Source: Mucilaginibacter sp. | Lineage (GTDB): Bacteria; Bacteroidota; Bacteroidia; Sphingobacteriales; Sphingobacteriaceae | Assembly: GCF_025362475.1 (NCBI RefSeq) | Contig: NZ_JANYGH010000023.1 | Location: 177,404 to 241,403 of the forward strand | DNA length: 64,000 nt | Direction of reading: 5' to 3' | Part shown: positions 7,585-17,527 of the stretch, piece by piece | Layout of the letters: each line of letters begins with the position of its first letter | Position numbering within the stretch: position 1 is the first letter of the stretch | Program-made: the position numbers and the translations under genes | Notes under the pieces: generated by a model | Told to the model about the DNA's origin: nothing | Databases searched by the model: none | The model's input: only the letters and a program-made list of their open reading frames with translations

Positions 7585-9543
7585 TCAAAATAAGTCTTCT
7601 TTTTTTATTCCCAATTTTTTTATTCTTGAATGCAAAGTAGTAGGTTGAATATCCAAAATTTCCGCAGCACCGCCTTTTCCGCCAATCCTTCCTTCGCACT
7701 TTTTTAATACCGTCAAAATGTGCTCCCTGCTAATTTCATCTATTGTTTTCAGCTTTTCCGTGTCTTCAAACATTTTAACAACCGGTTTATTACCATTGCC
7801 ATTGTAGGGCTTTGGTAAAAATACCTGCCTTATCACCGTTTCATTGGTGAGCAGCACCGTTCTTTCAATAAGATGTTCCAGTTCCCGCACATTTCCAGGC
7901 CAGTGGTAGGTACGAAGTTGATCCATCACTTCTGGAGATACATCCGTTACACTTCTGGAGCTTTTAAGTGAAAACCGATGAATAAAGTGTTTCACCAAAA
8001 GAGGCAAATCTTCAATGCGTTCTCTTAATGGCGGAATGGTTATGGGAAAAACGTATAACCGGTAATAAAGATCGAGTCTGAAACGCCCCTCTTCAACCTC
8101 TTTTTCAAGCACCCGGTTCGTTGCGGCTATAATGCGAACATTAATTTTTATCGGCGCCTTACCTCCTATCCGTTCAATTTCCTGTTCTTGTAATACACGC
8201 AACAGCTTTACCTGCAACTCCGGATGCATTTCTCCAATCTCATCCAAAAAAACAGTTCCTTTATCGGCAAGCTCAAATTTTCCAATTCTTTTTTCGTTTG
8301 CACCCGTGAAGGCCCCCTTCTCGTGGCCAAACAACTCAGACTCAATCAGCGTTGCCGGAAGAGAGGCGCAATTAACAATAATCAAAGGTTTAGTACGCCG
8401 GGGTGATAAGTTATGTATGCTTTTAGCTATTCGTTCTTTTCCTGTTCCGCTCTCTCCTAATATCAAAACCGAGGTATCCAGCGGGGCCACTACCGATACA
8501 AGATCCTGAACAGTTAAAATCTGATGACTGTTCCCTATAATACCATCAAAAACAGATATTGTTGCCGCAGTTTGATTATTAACCGTCACCGGTAACGATA
8601 TAGGCCTGTCTTGTCCACTATTTTCGAGTTTCAATATAGATTCAACAATGTTTGTAAGCGTTTGTTGAAGGCGGCTGAGCAATGCCAGGTGATCATTTGT
8701 ATAGCAATTGCTTTTTCGACTGTAAAACGAAAACGTCAACACTTCACTATCAGCCATTAACAGCGGATAGTTTAAAAAGGAATTCATTTGAAACGTGTTT
8801 GCTATCGCCTTTTTAATAGGGTATCGTTCACCTATTTCCCTGAACTCGGTATTATTATAGAATTTTGTTTTAGTACTTAGCGGCGTCTTTTTTACCATGT
8901 TCTCAAAATCCTGTGCCGACAATCTGGCAGCGCTGAGAAAATCCTTAGCTCCCAACATTTGATATTCATCGAACCCTGTTCTGTAAAATGATATACCTTC
9001 AAATGATGATACGGTTTCTACGTTCAGGATTATACTCAAATAATCAAATGGTAGATATGGTTGCAAGCTGCTTGATATTTTGCGCAATTTTTGTCGCCAA
9101 TCAATTTGCTCCTGCTCAATAGCTTTAAATTTCTCTTCAAGGGCAAACTCGCGTCGGAACCTCGATTCCATACTATTCCGGTGGCGGTAAAAGGCAACCT
9201 CTATTGCAATCAGTAGTTCGTTTTCTCTAAAGGGTTTCACCAAAAATCCATACGGCTGCGTACTCTTTGCCATATCCAATATACTTTCCTGGAAATTTGC
9301 TGACAGGTAAACAAACGCAATGTTCTGGGCGGTCAGATCGCGTGCTAGGTCTATCCCTGTTAGTGGGCCTTTCAGAAATATATCCAGTAAAACCAACTCC
9401 GGCTTCTCCTCATTAATAATTTCCAACGCTTCTTTAACGGAATCAGCGATTCCGCAAATTTGATATCCGGCCCTGGTTAGTATCAGCTTCAGATCAAAGG
9501 CGACTAATGATTCGTCCTCAACTATTAGTATTTTTTTTTCCAT
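7585..9543 (-). CDS. Sigma-54-dependent response regulator with GAF-like domain
   Basis: 652 residues. A receiver domain (1-125) has phospho-acceptor Asp54 in ELVLLDIFL, the acidic pocket EDE at 9-11 and Lys in VKPF. A GAF-like region (about 150-310) follows, then an AAA+ domain with Walker A GESGTGKERIAKS, the sigma-54 contact loop GAFTGA intact, Walker B GTVFLDEIGE and the sensor block. A Fis-type HTH closes the protein (GGAAEILDIQPTTLHSRIKKLGI). It activates RpoN promoters when phosphorylated. No kinase is adjacent in the same operon, although the PAS kinase at 5446 is a candidate partner. A terminator follows at 7485-7517. Confidence in family is very high; targets are unknown. Confidence 0.93.
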   Translation of the reverse strand: MEKKILIVEDESLVAFDLKLILTRAGYQICGIADSVKEALEIINEEKPELVLLDIFLKGPLTGIDLARDLTAQNIAFVYLSANFQESILDMAKSTQPYGFLVKPFRENELLIAIEVAFYRHRNSMESRFRREFALEEKFKAIEQEQIDWRQKLRKISSSLQPYLPFDYLSIILNVETVSSFEGISFYRTGFDEYQMLGAKDFLSAARLSAQDFENMVKKTPLSTKTKFYNNTEFREIGERYPIKKAIANTFQMNSFLNYPLLMADSEVLTFSFYSRKSNCYTNDHLALLSRLQQTLTNIVESILKLENSGQDRPISLPVTVNNQTAATISVFDGIIGNSHQILTVQDLVSVVAPLDTSVLILGESGTGKERIAKSIHNLSPRRTKPLIIVNCASLPATLIESELFGHEKGAFTGANEKRIGKFELADKGTVFLDEIGEMHPELQVKLLRVLQEQEIERIGGKAPIKINVRIIAATNRVLEKEVEEGRFRLDLYYRLYVFPITIPPLRERIEDLPLLVKHFIHRFSLKSSRSVTDVSPEVMDQLRTYHWPGNVRELEHLIERTVLLTNETVIRQVFLPKPYNGNGNKPVVKMFEDTEKLKTIDEISREHILTVLKKCEGRIGGKGGAAEILDIQPTTLHSRIKKLGIKKEDLF

Positions 9544-10187
9544 AGTGAATTACCTAATACTATTTAATCCTTCGCACGGTATTTAATCTATCATTGCGAA
9601 AACCTATCTCACTATATCCGCAGCTAAATGCAAAACAGGATACAACTCTACAATGATACTTCTAAGCCGCTATTGCCTTTTCATAAGCTTATTAAATAAA
9701 AATACGTTCTTTTTTTCATCATAAACGTAAAAACTTTCCTCAGGAGCAACATGAGGTTACCCATCGCGATGAGCAGTTCTTCAAGTGGTTATATTGAAAA
9801 AGTTTAAATCCATTTAACTGATATTTAGCATTCTCTGCAACACGGGTAGTCTTGTAACTAAAATTAAGTTGCGTTAAAAATGAATGATATTATGTGATAT
9901 TAAAATGTACCCGTTATAGATTCTAATGTACTATTTACACCTTGCTTAAACTCTGCCGATTAGCTTTCCATAAGCTTTCTGTCGTTTCGGGTCCAATCCC
10001 GCTGTTATATGTTCATCAAATGGAGATACGAAATATCGTAATTCAATTCGCCGTTTTCGATATTTCGTATTTAAAAAAAGGTCTTAACTTTACAACCATA
10101 CTAATAATCAACTAATTATAAGCTAAAATATAACTGGCATAGAAATAGAACATCGTTTACCGCCTTGAAACTCCTAAAATCAAAACC
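9544..10187. other. Intergenic region between divergent regulators
   Basis: About 640 bp with no convincing gene, between the sigma-54 regulator (minus) and the AraC regulator (plus). The only clear structure is the inverted repeat at 10026-10070 and a candidate promoter after it. Confidence 0.5.
10026..10070. promoter_or_regulatory. 13-bp inverted repeat upstream of the AraC-type gene
   Basis: ATACGAAATATCG at 10026-10038 is exactly complemented by CGATATTTCGTAT at 10058-10070, with 19 nt between. A TAACTTTA sequence about 13 nt downstream resembles the Bacteroidota -7 box. The spacing suits binding by a dimer to two half-sites, possibly by the AraC protein itself. Confidence 0.5.
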
Positions 10188-11063
10188 ATGGAACAGTTAG
10201 AAACATTTTCGCCTTTGTATGTTGAAAACAAAAGAAGTGATCTTCCCTTTGATATGCAGAACCTGCACTGGGTTAACGAGGAACTTGGATATAACATAGA
10301 CAGGTATCGCTCAAATAACCGCTACACTATAATATGGATTGTAGATGGGTTTGGCAATTATTATCAGGATTTCAACGAACAGATAATCGGCAATGACCAT
10401 TTATTGTTCATCAGGCCAGGTGAATTGGCCAACCTGAAGCTTCCTAAACGCCTCAAGGGTTACATTATATCATTTACATCCGGATTTTTTGATTTTAACG
10501 ACCATGACCATATCAACACAAGAATTCATCAGCTTTTTCACCAGACACATTATATGGAATTCAATAATGATACTATAGATGAATTTCAGGATATTATGGA
10601 TATCGTTATGAAAGAATTCAATAAATACAACCTTTACAGGCCTGAAATTCTCAGGCGCTATTTCACCATATTCCTTATTTATTTATCGGGGCAGGCTCAG
10701 CCGCAAATTACTGCAAGGTATTCCCGAAATGAAGAGATATTTCAAAACTTCAGTTCGATTGTTAACAAAAACTTCAGGACACAGAAGATGGTCTCTGATT
10801 ATGCTGATCAATTATTTGTAACTCCAAATTACCTGAACCAACTTGTGAAAAAGCTAACCGGCTATTCGGCAGGATACCACATCAGGCAACGAATTGCCGC
10901 CGAAGCCAAGCTTCAGGCAACTCAACCAAATAATTGTATGAAAGCTATAGCATATAATCTGGGTTTTGCCGACATGGCGCATTTCAGCAAGTTTTTTAAA
11001 AATACAACAGGAATTAATTTTTCTGATTTTAAGAAAAACAGCCCAATCCCCCAGCCTATTTGA
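10188..11063 (+). CDS. AraC-family transcriptional regulator
   Basis: 291 residues. The N-terminal ~150 residues look like a cupin-type sensor domain (IIGNDHLLFIRPGELANLKLP). The C-terminal ~100 residues are a double HTH of the AraC type: VSDYADQLFVTPNYLNQLVKKLTG as the first helix-turn-helix and KAIAYNLGFADMAHFSKFFKNTTGINFSDFKK as the second with the family signature. It is likely a ligand-responsive activator. An inverted repeat lies 118 bp upstream. No obvious target gene is adjacent on the same strand apart from degenerate sequence and a 79-aa ORF. Confidence 0.9.
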   Translation: MEQLETFSPLYVENKRSDLPFDMQNLHWVNEELGYNIDRYRSNNRYTIIWIVDGFGNYYQDFNEQIIGNDHLLFIRPGELANLKLPKRLKGYIISFTSGFFDFNDHDHINTRIHQLFHQTHYMEFNNDTIDEFQDIMDIVMKEFNKYNLYRPEILRRYFTIFLIYLSGQAQPQITARYSRNEEIFQNFSSIVNKNFRTQKMVSDYADQLFVTPNYLNQLVKKLTGYSAGYHIRQRIAAEAKLQATQPNNCMKAIAYNLGFADMAHFSKFFKNTTGINFSDFKKNSPIPQPI

Positions 11064-11421
11064 TCATTAATTCTGCAAAATGAGTAAAACACCAACCAAT
11101 AAGGAGTTAAAATGTTGCGATCATCGGCGGAGGGTTTGCGGGGAATGAATAAGAGGATAATTTATCCGCATTCAAATATTTTGATCAGGAGCTAAATAGC
11201 TATTGCAGGGCGTCAAAATGCGATGGTGGACATATCCGAACAGGTAAAGTGCATGAGAGCGGCATTGTTATGGCTTTTGGTACCCCTGATATCAATTATA
11301 CAAACTAAGTAAAGACATCGCTCAGCTGGATTACCGCTTATCTAACAAAAAATCAATCATTAAGAATGATTTTTAGGTCATAATTATAATCAACAAAACA
11401 ATTAACTCAAAACCAAAAACA
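11064..11421. other. Intergenic region with possible decayed coding fragments
   Basis: About 360 bp without an intact gene. Frame reading at 11111-11146 gives NVAIIGGGFAGNE then stop, the classic dinucleotide-binding GxGxxG start of a flavoprotein, with an ATG-led peptide (MSKTPTNKELK, from 11080) in another frame just before it. A second open stretch from 11219 to the TAA at about 11308 encodes CDGGHIRTGKVHESGIV. These look like fragments, but conservation was not tested. A weak hairpin lies at 11355-11371. Confidence 0.3.
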
Positions 11422-11661
11422 ATGTCAACATTAGTAGAACTTATCCCCGGCAATTCCCTGATCACCGCAACGCCCGAAGAAGGCAGGCAGCTGGCCATCA
11501 AATTATCCAGACTCATTATTAAAGTCACACAACCTGACGCGGCAATACGGGAAAAACTACGCCCGGTTTATGCGGAAGATGCAGCGATGCTTATAGCTAT
11601 TGGCCAAACAGTAGCTATTGAATTTGCAACTATCGCAGCCGCAAACAACTTCTGGAAATGA
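11422..11661 (+). CDS. Small hypothetical protein
   Basis: 79 residues, soluble, predicted mostly helical, with no recognised domain. Composition and codon use look coding (MSTLVELIPGNSLITATPEEG). It follows the AraC gene after ~360 bp of degenerate sequence. No function is proposed. Confidence 0.5.
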   Translation: MSTLVELIPGNSLITATPEEGRQLAIKLSRLIIKVTQPDAAIREKLRPVYAEDAAMLIAIGQTVAIEFATIAAANNFWK

Positions 11662-12087
11662 TAATGGCTTTCTGATTCAAAGGCATTGCATAAAAGTTCA
11701 GGTAAACACCGTTGCTTCCTGGACTTGGGGTTTGAGATTGCCTGCTAACCCGCCCGGTTTAAAGTGCTGTTATTAGTTCCTCGCAATCTTGAATTGATCG
11801 GCATGGGCATGATCAAGCAAGTACTTCAAATGGAAAAGTCATCGATGACTTTTCCATTATTATACACAGATAGCAAGAAGCTCCTATAAAAACGGCCGGC
11901 GCACGTAACAGGTCAGCTAAATTCAACGGCCAGAAATAAATGCAGATACAAATGTGTCCAAAGGATTTTCCTTTAAGCCCGATGTCCGTCGCCATGGCTT
12001 CTGATACCATTTACCCTGCTATTATTACCGGCTATTTTTGACCATTTCAAATCGCCTAATAGCAAGGGTAGCCAAATTAAAAAATAA
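11662..12087. other. Intergenic region with a perfect palindrome
   Basis: About 425 bp between a small plus-strand ORF and the minus-strand AhpD-like gene. An open frame at 11813-12010 (minus) looks spurious. The notable structure is the palindrome at 11829-11858. Confidence 0.4.
11829..11858. repeat. Perfect 30-bp palindrome
   Basis: Fifteen bases, AATGGAAAAGTCATC, followed directly by their exact complement, centred on ATCGAT. With no spacer it would be a short-looped hairpin in RNA or a cruciform in DNA. It lacks a clear T-run, so terminator or protein-binding site are both possible. Confidence 0.6.
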
Positions 12088-12528
12088 TTATTCTGGTTGA
12101 TTTCCAAAAGATACCCCCAGCCTGTTCCATGCGTTCATCATGGTAATGGAAAGGATAATGTTCGCAGTTGTTTTTTCACCAAAAATTTCAACAGCTTTTT
12201 CAAAGAGCTCATCAGTAACGCCGTGATTAGCTATCATCGTAACTTGTTCCGTCAGTTCAAGAATAACCTGGTCCTGCTCATTAAACCAATTCCGTGCTTC
12301 GCGCCACGCACTCATCACAAAAATACGTTCCTGCCTTTCACCATATTTAAGCGCATCTTTTGAATGCACATTAAGGCAATAGGCACATCCATTGATCTGC
12401 GACGTGCGTATCTTAATCATTTCCTTTTGAATTTTGGTAAGCTCTGTTTCCGCAAGAAGCTTATCAAGTTCTATTAAAGGTTTGTAAACCTGTGGCATTA
12501 CCTGCGCTAATTTAAATCTGGGTTTCAT
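12088..12528 (-). CDS. Carboxymuconolactone decarboxylase/AhpD-like protein
   Basis: 146 residues with the AhpD-like core and the CxxC...H redox motif: SQINGCAYCLNVHSKDALKYGE. Proteins of this type are small peroxidase or disulphide-reductase-like enzymes that protect against peroxides. The helices after it (DQVILELTEQVT, NIILSITMMNAWNRLGVSF) match the rest of the fold. It is transcribed alone; substrate unknown. Confidence 0.88.
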   Translation of the reverse strand: MKPRFKLAQVMPQVYKPLIELDKLLAETELTKIQKEMIKIRTSQINGCAYCLNVHSKDALKYGERQERIFVMSAWREARNWFNEQDQVILELTEQVTMIANHGVTDELFEKAVEIFGEKTTANIILSITMMNAWNRLGVSFGNQPE

Positions 12529-12757
12529 AATTTATAAGTTTTATTATTATTTTTCTAATTATTGTAATTAACCATTGGCTATCAATGGCCCTATGAGCAT
12601 TTTAATGATCCTATCGATTGTTCCTTAACCAATTTACATGGCAATTAGTGGCACTATCGAATATCTTACAGAACTGAGATAATTTATGTTGTTTTGCGGC
12701 TTTCACTCCCTAAAAACGGACGGACAGAAACAGCATGCGCTGCAAAACAAATTCGCA

Positions 12758-13336
12758 TTAACCCCTGCTCCTTACTTTGTTTAAACGAATTGCAGATAAT
12801 AAGTAATAAAATGCGCCAAATGCCGCATATCCGGCCAAACTTGCAATTCCCATTGTTGGCAAATGCGCCAGAATAATAAAAGAGCTGCCACCAATCATCG
12901 ATTGTCCGCCGCTAATTATCATCGGCCACTGGCCGGCAACCTTCTTTTTGCGCCTTACTGCCATAATCAACTGTATGAGACCTGTCAATATCGCCCAGGC
13001 ACCGAACACAATCAGCGCCTCAGGAACTCCGTTTTGTAGTGCTATTGCAACTGCTATTGTGGTTATAGCACTGATTATAGCATTAAAATACTGTGTTTTG
13101 CTATTCTCTACGTTGTTGGATACTTTGATGTCAATCAACGTGCCGACAACATCCCATGCCGGGTATAAGATCAAAAGGCCTATAGCTACTGATGCGTTAT
13201 TTTTGGCGAAAATTGAAATTAATACCGCCCAAATTACCGAAAAAGCACTGCGGAGATAATAAAGGGTTCGCAAATTGGTTGCAACGGTAATATCATGTTC
13301 AATTAAGTAGGAATTTGATTGAATTGTTGTTTTCAT
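12758..13336 (-). CDS. HdeD/DUF308-like membrane protein
   Basis: 192 residues from the ATG at 13334-13336, with about six transmembrane helices in the HdeD/DUF308 pattern (YYLRSAFSVIWAVLISIF, ASVAIGLLILYPAWDVVGT, LIVFGAWAILTGLIQLIMAV). The reading frame is open 18 codons further (to 13390), but that part is polar and lacks a good start context, so the shorter form starting MKTTIQSNSYL is preferred. HdeD-like proteins are linked to acid or general stress tolerance; here the role is not known. Confidence 0.78.
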   Translation of the reverse strand: MKTTIQSNSYLIEHDITVATNLRTLYYLRSAFSVIWAVLISIFAKNNASVAIGLLILYPAWDVVGTLIDIKVSNNVENSKTQYFNAIISAITTIAVAIALQNGVPEALIVFGAWAILTGLIQLIMAVRRKKKVAGQWPMIISGGQSMIGGSSFIILAHLPTMGIASLAGYAAFGAFYYLLSAIRLNKVRSRG

Positions 13337-13610
13337 TTTTTGTTGATTTAATTTTACTTGTAAATAATACTGTAAGGCCTTGTGATTCAATTTTATTCGT
13401 AACTTTTTTTCCTTAGCTTTAAATTAAATCACAAAGCAAAGCTGAGCAGATTACAGGACGGAAAAAGGTCGATAATGCTGTTAGTTTAGTCGGAATAGCT
13501 GTTTTGGTTAATTAACCTGTTCCAATTAAGATGTCCCAGGATACAAACCACTTATGCTCCTATGTGATGACCAGCCGCATTACTCATCAAATTTTGACCG
13601 ATGCTTATTT

Positions 13611-16211
13611 ATGGGTAAATTAAATACCAGTTATCAAATTAATCACACCGTGAAAACAAAGTTTCTAATTTGTTTTTTGTGTTTATTTTCAACTTTTAAA
13701 GTATTTGGGCAAAATACTTTGGGTGGCTTAGAAGTCCCTGCTGAAGATGTTACATTATTAAATAAATATGTTAAGAACCTTGATCGCGCAACGACCGATA
13801 CCGAGAAGGTTAAATTGTGCCTTAAGTTAAGCCGAATTTACTGGTATAAAAACACCATAGGCGCTAAAGACAGCAGCATTTATTATGCTCAAATGGCCTA
13901 TGATATAAGCCCTTCCGCAAATATGAGCGCTTCAAGAAAGGAGGCCCTTTTTCTGATCTGTAAAGCAATGGCTGAGAAAAACAACGTCGCAGGGGCCGAT
14001 AATTTGATAGCAAGCGTAAGTGGTGAAGAACGCGCCAGGCTAATGCTTGTAATGGGTGAACATTTTGTATTCTCCAACCACAAATCGATCTACCAGCAGG
14101 AAAAAGGGTTGCCCTATATCTTTCAGGAGATTATCTTAAGTAAAAATATCAAATCGGAAAAATGGAAACATGAAGGATTAATGCTTTTAGGAAAATATTA
14201 TTTCTCGCAGGGAGATTTTAATAAAGGAAAAAAAACCATTTTCGAAATCATATCAGACTATAAAACTACCGGTAATTCAAAGATGGAAGCACATTACTGG
14301 TCAGAGTTAGGCTTGTACATGCCGGAAACTGACAGCACTTACAAAGAAAAAATATTTTGCCATCAGGCAGCCTTTTCGATATATTATCGAATTAAACTTT
14401 ACAAAGAAGCTGCTTACACCTTACGCGACATAGCTGTTCTTAACAAAAACCATAACAATCTGGATACCGCTGAAAGGCAAATACTTAAAATGCTTGCCAT
14501 CCTAAAATCGGTCAATATTCGTCCTTCATTTACTACTTACCGGATAGCAGGAGATATTTCCCGGATTAAAGGTGATTACAATAAGGCGCTTTCTTATATC
14601 CTGGAAGCCCTAAACACTCCAGAGATATTACTTGACAGAAAAATGAACGGCTATGAGACATTAGCGGACATTTACAGTGAATTAGGTTTACCTCAAAAAA
14701 GCCTGTATTACTACAGGTTAGTGCTCAATTACGCAGTTTCCAGCGATAAACCTGGGATATTCCTGCTCTGTTATGAAGTGGTGAGAGAACAGATCAATAG
14801 CGGGGATGCCAAAAACGCTTTGCAGTTTTTAATACAGTTTACAGTTAAACACCCCCCAATTCTTACGATACAGAAAGAGTTATTAGCCGGCGCATACGGA
14901 GATGCCTACAGTGCTATGAATCAATTTTATAATGCTGAAAAATACTACCTCCAGATGGTTAGTCTTGACCGCGTTGTGCAAAAAGAATTAAAAAAGGAAA
15001 TAGGTGATCATAGCTCAATTTCTGGAAGTGAGGCCTATTTTACAATTACAGGCAGCGAAGCGTATTATAACATTGGCAGGTTTTATACAGCGTTTAAAAG
15101 GTATAAAGATGCAAAACCTTACCTGCAGCAGTCGTTGACATTATCACCAAATTTACCCTCAGTAAAAAGAATAAAAGATATTGAATTCTTACTGTTCAAG
15201 GTCGATTCGGCGTCCGGGAATTATTTATCTGCAATTAACCACTTTGAGAAACATAAAAATTTAAACGATTCCATATTTAACGCCACTAAAAGTAAACAGT
15301 TAACTGAATTACAGTTAAAATATGAGAGTGCCCAAAACGCCCAGTCCATCAGACTTTTAAAAATTAAGAGTCAAAGCCAGCAAACCGAAATCCAGAAAGT
15401 AAATATGCAGCGGAATATTACTTTTGGAGGTATTGGAATGCTCATGGTTATTGCAGGCGTTACCTTTTACAGTTACAGGAATAAGCAACACACCAACCTA
15501 ATGTTACAGTTTAAACAAAACCAGCTTGAAAGCAAACAAACTGAAATAAATGACAAAAACATCTGGCTGCAGAATTTACTCCATGATAAGGATAAGCTGA
15601 TAACCGAAAAGGATTGGTTGTTAAAGGAAGTTCACCATCGTGTAAAAAACAATCTGCAGGTTGTTATCAGCCTGCTTAATACACAAAGTAATTTTCTTAG
15701 CCAGGGGCCAACATTTAATGCGCTGCGTGAAAGCCAAAACAGGGTGCAGGCAATTGCATTAATTCACCAGAAGCTTTATGGATCCAGTATGACAACATCT
15801 ATTGAAATGCATATTTATATCAGTGAACTGGTCAGTTATCTCAAAGCTTGCTTTGATACTCGGAAAAGACAGATCAGTTTTGAACTTGACATTGATCCAA
15901 TTTCCATGGATGTTATTCAGGCGATCCCTATCGGCCTTATTTTGAATGAAACGATAACCAATTCCATCAAATATGCTTTTACGGAACAGCCCGGTGAAAT
16001 TAAAATTGAACTTAGCAAAAAAGATGAAAAAAATCTGTTGTTAACAGTCGCAGACAATGGTAAAGGTCTTCCGGATTTATTCGACCCCAAGAAGGCAAAC
16101 ACGATGGGCATGGAAATGATCAAAGCCCTTAGCAAACAAATCAACGGTATTCTTCTGTTTAGTGGTAACAACGGGACTATTATCTCTATTGAATTTCCTG
16201 ATAAAAATTAA
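13611..16211 (+). CDS. TPR-sensor histidine kinase of the HisKA_2 type
   Basis: About 866 residues. A signal peptide (KTKFLICFLCLFSTFKVFGQ) precedes a periplasmic array of tetratricopeptide repeats (to about residue 590), a transmembrane helix (ITFGGIGMLMVIAGVTFYSY), a short coiled coil, then a HisKA_2 domain with the phospho-acceptor motif LLKEVHHRVKNNLQVVISLL and a HATPase_c domain (LNETITNSIKYAF, VADNGKGLPD). Start is uncertain: the frame is open from 13554, ATG at 13611 gives a long n-region, and GTG at 13650 would place the signal peptide right at the N-terminus. It is transcribed alone, so its response regulator is not in this window. Domain order is the standard Bacteroidota TPR-kinase arrangement. 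Confidence 0.9.
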   Translation: MGKLNTSYQINHTVKTKFLICFLCLFSTFKVFGQNTLGGLEVPAEDVTLLNKYVKNLDRATTDTEKVKLCLKLSRIYWYKNTIGAKDSSIYYAQMAYDISPSANMSASRKEALFLICKAMAEKNNVAGADNLIASVSGEERARLMLVMGEHFVFSNHKSIYQQEKGLPYIFQEIILSKNIKSEKWKHEGLMLLGKYYFSQGDFNKGKKTIFEIISDYKTTGNSKMEAHYWSELGLYMPETDSTYKEKIFCHQAAFSIYYRIKLYKEAAYTLRDIAVLNKNHNNLDTAERQILKMLAILKSVNIRPSFTTYRIAGDISRIKGDYNKALSYILEALNTPEILLDRKMNGYETLADIYSELGLPQKSLYYYRLVLNYAVSSDKPGIFLLCYEVVREQINSGDAKNALQFLIQFTVKHPPILTIQKELLAGAYGDAYSAMNQFYNAEKYYLQMVSLDRVVQKELKKEIGDHSSISGSEAYFTITGSEAYYNIGRFYTAFKRYKDAKPYLQQSLTLSPNLPSVKRIKDIEFLLFKVDSASGNYLSAINHFEKHKNLNDSIFNATKSKQLTELQLKYESAQNAQSIRLLKIKSQSQQTEIQKVNMQRNITFGGIGMLMVIAGVTFYSYRNKQHTNLMLQFKQNQLESKQTEINDKNIWLQNLLHDKDKLITEKDWLLKEVHHRVKNNLQVVISLLNTQSNFLSQGPTFNALRESQNRVQAIALIHQKLYGSSMTTSIEMHIYISELVSYLKACFDTRKRQISFELDIDPISMDVIQAIPIGLILNETITNSIKYAFTEQPGEIKIELSKKDEKNLLLTVADNGKGLPDLFDPKKANTMGMEMIKALSKQINGILLFSGNNGTIISIEFPDKN

Positions 16212-16446
16212 ATTCACTGTCCATTTAATTGAAGCTTCTCAGCGCACAATATTAAAAAGAACGGAAGGTACAATATAGCAGTAGAAGCCCCTATCAAGAG
16301 CCCCCCTACTGGTACCCATGCATAAAACAGGAAGTAACCGACAATATCCTTTTCCTTGTATCTTTACTTGCTGTTCCTTCGGTAGCTTTCTAACGGCGTT
16401 AGTTCAGTTATATATTACTGATAGCATTGTTTAATTGCGTTGAAAA

Positions 16447-17172
16447 TCAAATCTTCTTATGTTCAGCGGAGGTAAATGTGAATTTGCCTTCCAGTTTTAT
16501 GGGGGTGCCGTCACCAGCATAGGTGACCTTTCCGAAGGATCGGATCCATCTTTCCGGCTTTCCATCCTTAGGTATAATTTTATAGGTCATAGAGAAGTCT
16601 GCTCCGGTCTTTAGCGAAATGGCTATAGCTGCCTCCACCTGCTTTCGGTATTGATTATCAACCAGATCCAGGGATTCCATCCATGTGAGTTTTGTATCCT
16701 CGGGATAACCACGAATCCGCAAACCATAATCAGAAAATAAAAGCTCATTGCTATAAAAATCGATCGACCAATTCCATAACTGGTTGTCATAGGACATGTT
16801 TAAATCCAGGCAATCCAATATATCTGATAATTGATCGCTAAGCCGATTCGATTTCATATGCATTAGTAATAATTCCTCTCCTAATGTCATTACCTGGGTT
16901 TTTAAAGCGGCAGCTTCTGCTTCTAATTCAATGTTTCGTTGGAGTAGGCCTTCATGTGCTAACTTATTAATATGATCAAAAAAAACATCGTCCTTGAGCT
17001 TGCCGTTATTTCGAATTTCTTTTTTAGCTGTACGTCGCCTCCCTTTAACTAAGAGTATATTTATTAATATCAGTAAGAGTATTAAACTATAAAATATTAT
17101 GTTTTGTAAAAAGCTTCCTACACTTAAATACTTTACAAGAAGCTGGTAGAGCTGGGCAACGCTGATATTCAT
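16447..17172 (-). CDS. Membrane-anchored PAS protein without a kinase domain
   Basis: 241 residues. One transmembrane helix near residues 22-42 (IIFYSLILLLILINILLVKG), a coiled coil (about 70-115: ELEAEAAALKTQVMTLGEELL), then a PAS_3-type domain (about 125-240: WNWSIDFYSNELLFSDYGLRIRG and ERWIRSFGKVTYAGDGTPIKLEGKF). No kinase, cyclase or methyl-acceptor output domain follows, so it is probably a truncated or stand-alone sensor that acts by protein contact. It is the only gene on its transcript. Confidence 0.78.
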   Translation of the reverse strand: MNISVAQLYQLLVKYLSVGSFLQNIIFYSLILLLILINILLVKGRRRTAKKEIRNNGKLKDDVFFDHINKLAHEGLLQRNIELEAEAAALKTQVMTLGEELLLMHMKSNRLSDQLSDILDCLDLNMSYDNQLWNWSIDFYSNELLFSDYGLRIRGYPEDTKLTWMESLDLVDNQYRKQVEAAIAISLKTGADFSMTYKIIPKDGKPERWIRSFGKVTYAGDGTPIKLEGKFTFTSAEHKKI

Positions 17173-17479
17173 GATAAGGAGATAAGGATAGGCAAATTAA
17201 CAGACGAAAGTTAACGATTAATGGTGTATTATCTGCTATCCTGGCATGGTGAGTGCATTTTTAGTGACCCTTATATTTTAAGCTGGGGCGCTAGTTTTCC
17301 AACGCGTTCCACTAATTGTAATATTTGATCTTTAAAATCCATGGTGATATTTTATTAGGGTGTAGTATTAGTCAGATTAATTTCATGATGCCCGGAACAG
17401 ATTAAATAGTCTGCCAAGGGCGACGATTTATGCTCCCCCTTACCCCCACCAGGAGATTCGGCGTTGGTATTAAAAAAAT
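17173..17479. other. Intergenic region, nothing seen
   Basis: About 300 bp between the PAS gene and the small transcription unit to its right. No gene, repeat or clear signal is visible apart from whatever promoter the PAS gene uses. Confidence 0.4.
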
Positions 17480-17501
17480 GGCCCCGGTGTTTTCCGGGTC
17501 C
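17473..17501 (-). terminator. GC-rich terminator after the 27-codon ORF
   Basis: On the minus strand GGACCCGG, a short loop, CCGGGGCC, then ATTTTTTT. Stem of about 8 bp with one wobble and a seven-T run. It closes the short unit that starts at the promoter at 17634. Confidence 0.72.
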
Positions 17502-17527
17502 AAATGATTTGCGATAAGGCCAACTCA

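Noticed and set aside
11813..12010. 65-codon minus-strand open frame
   Set aside because: It crosses the perfect palindrome, is not family-like and has no start signal.
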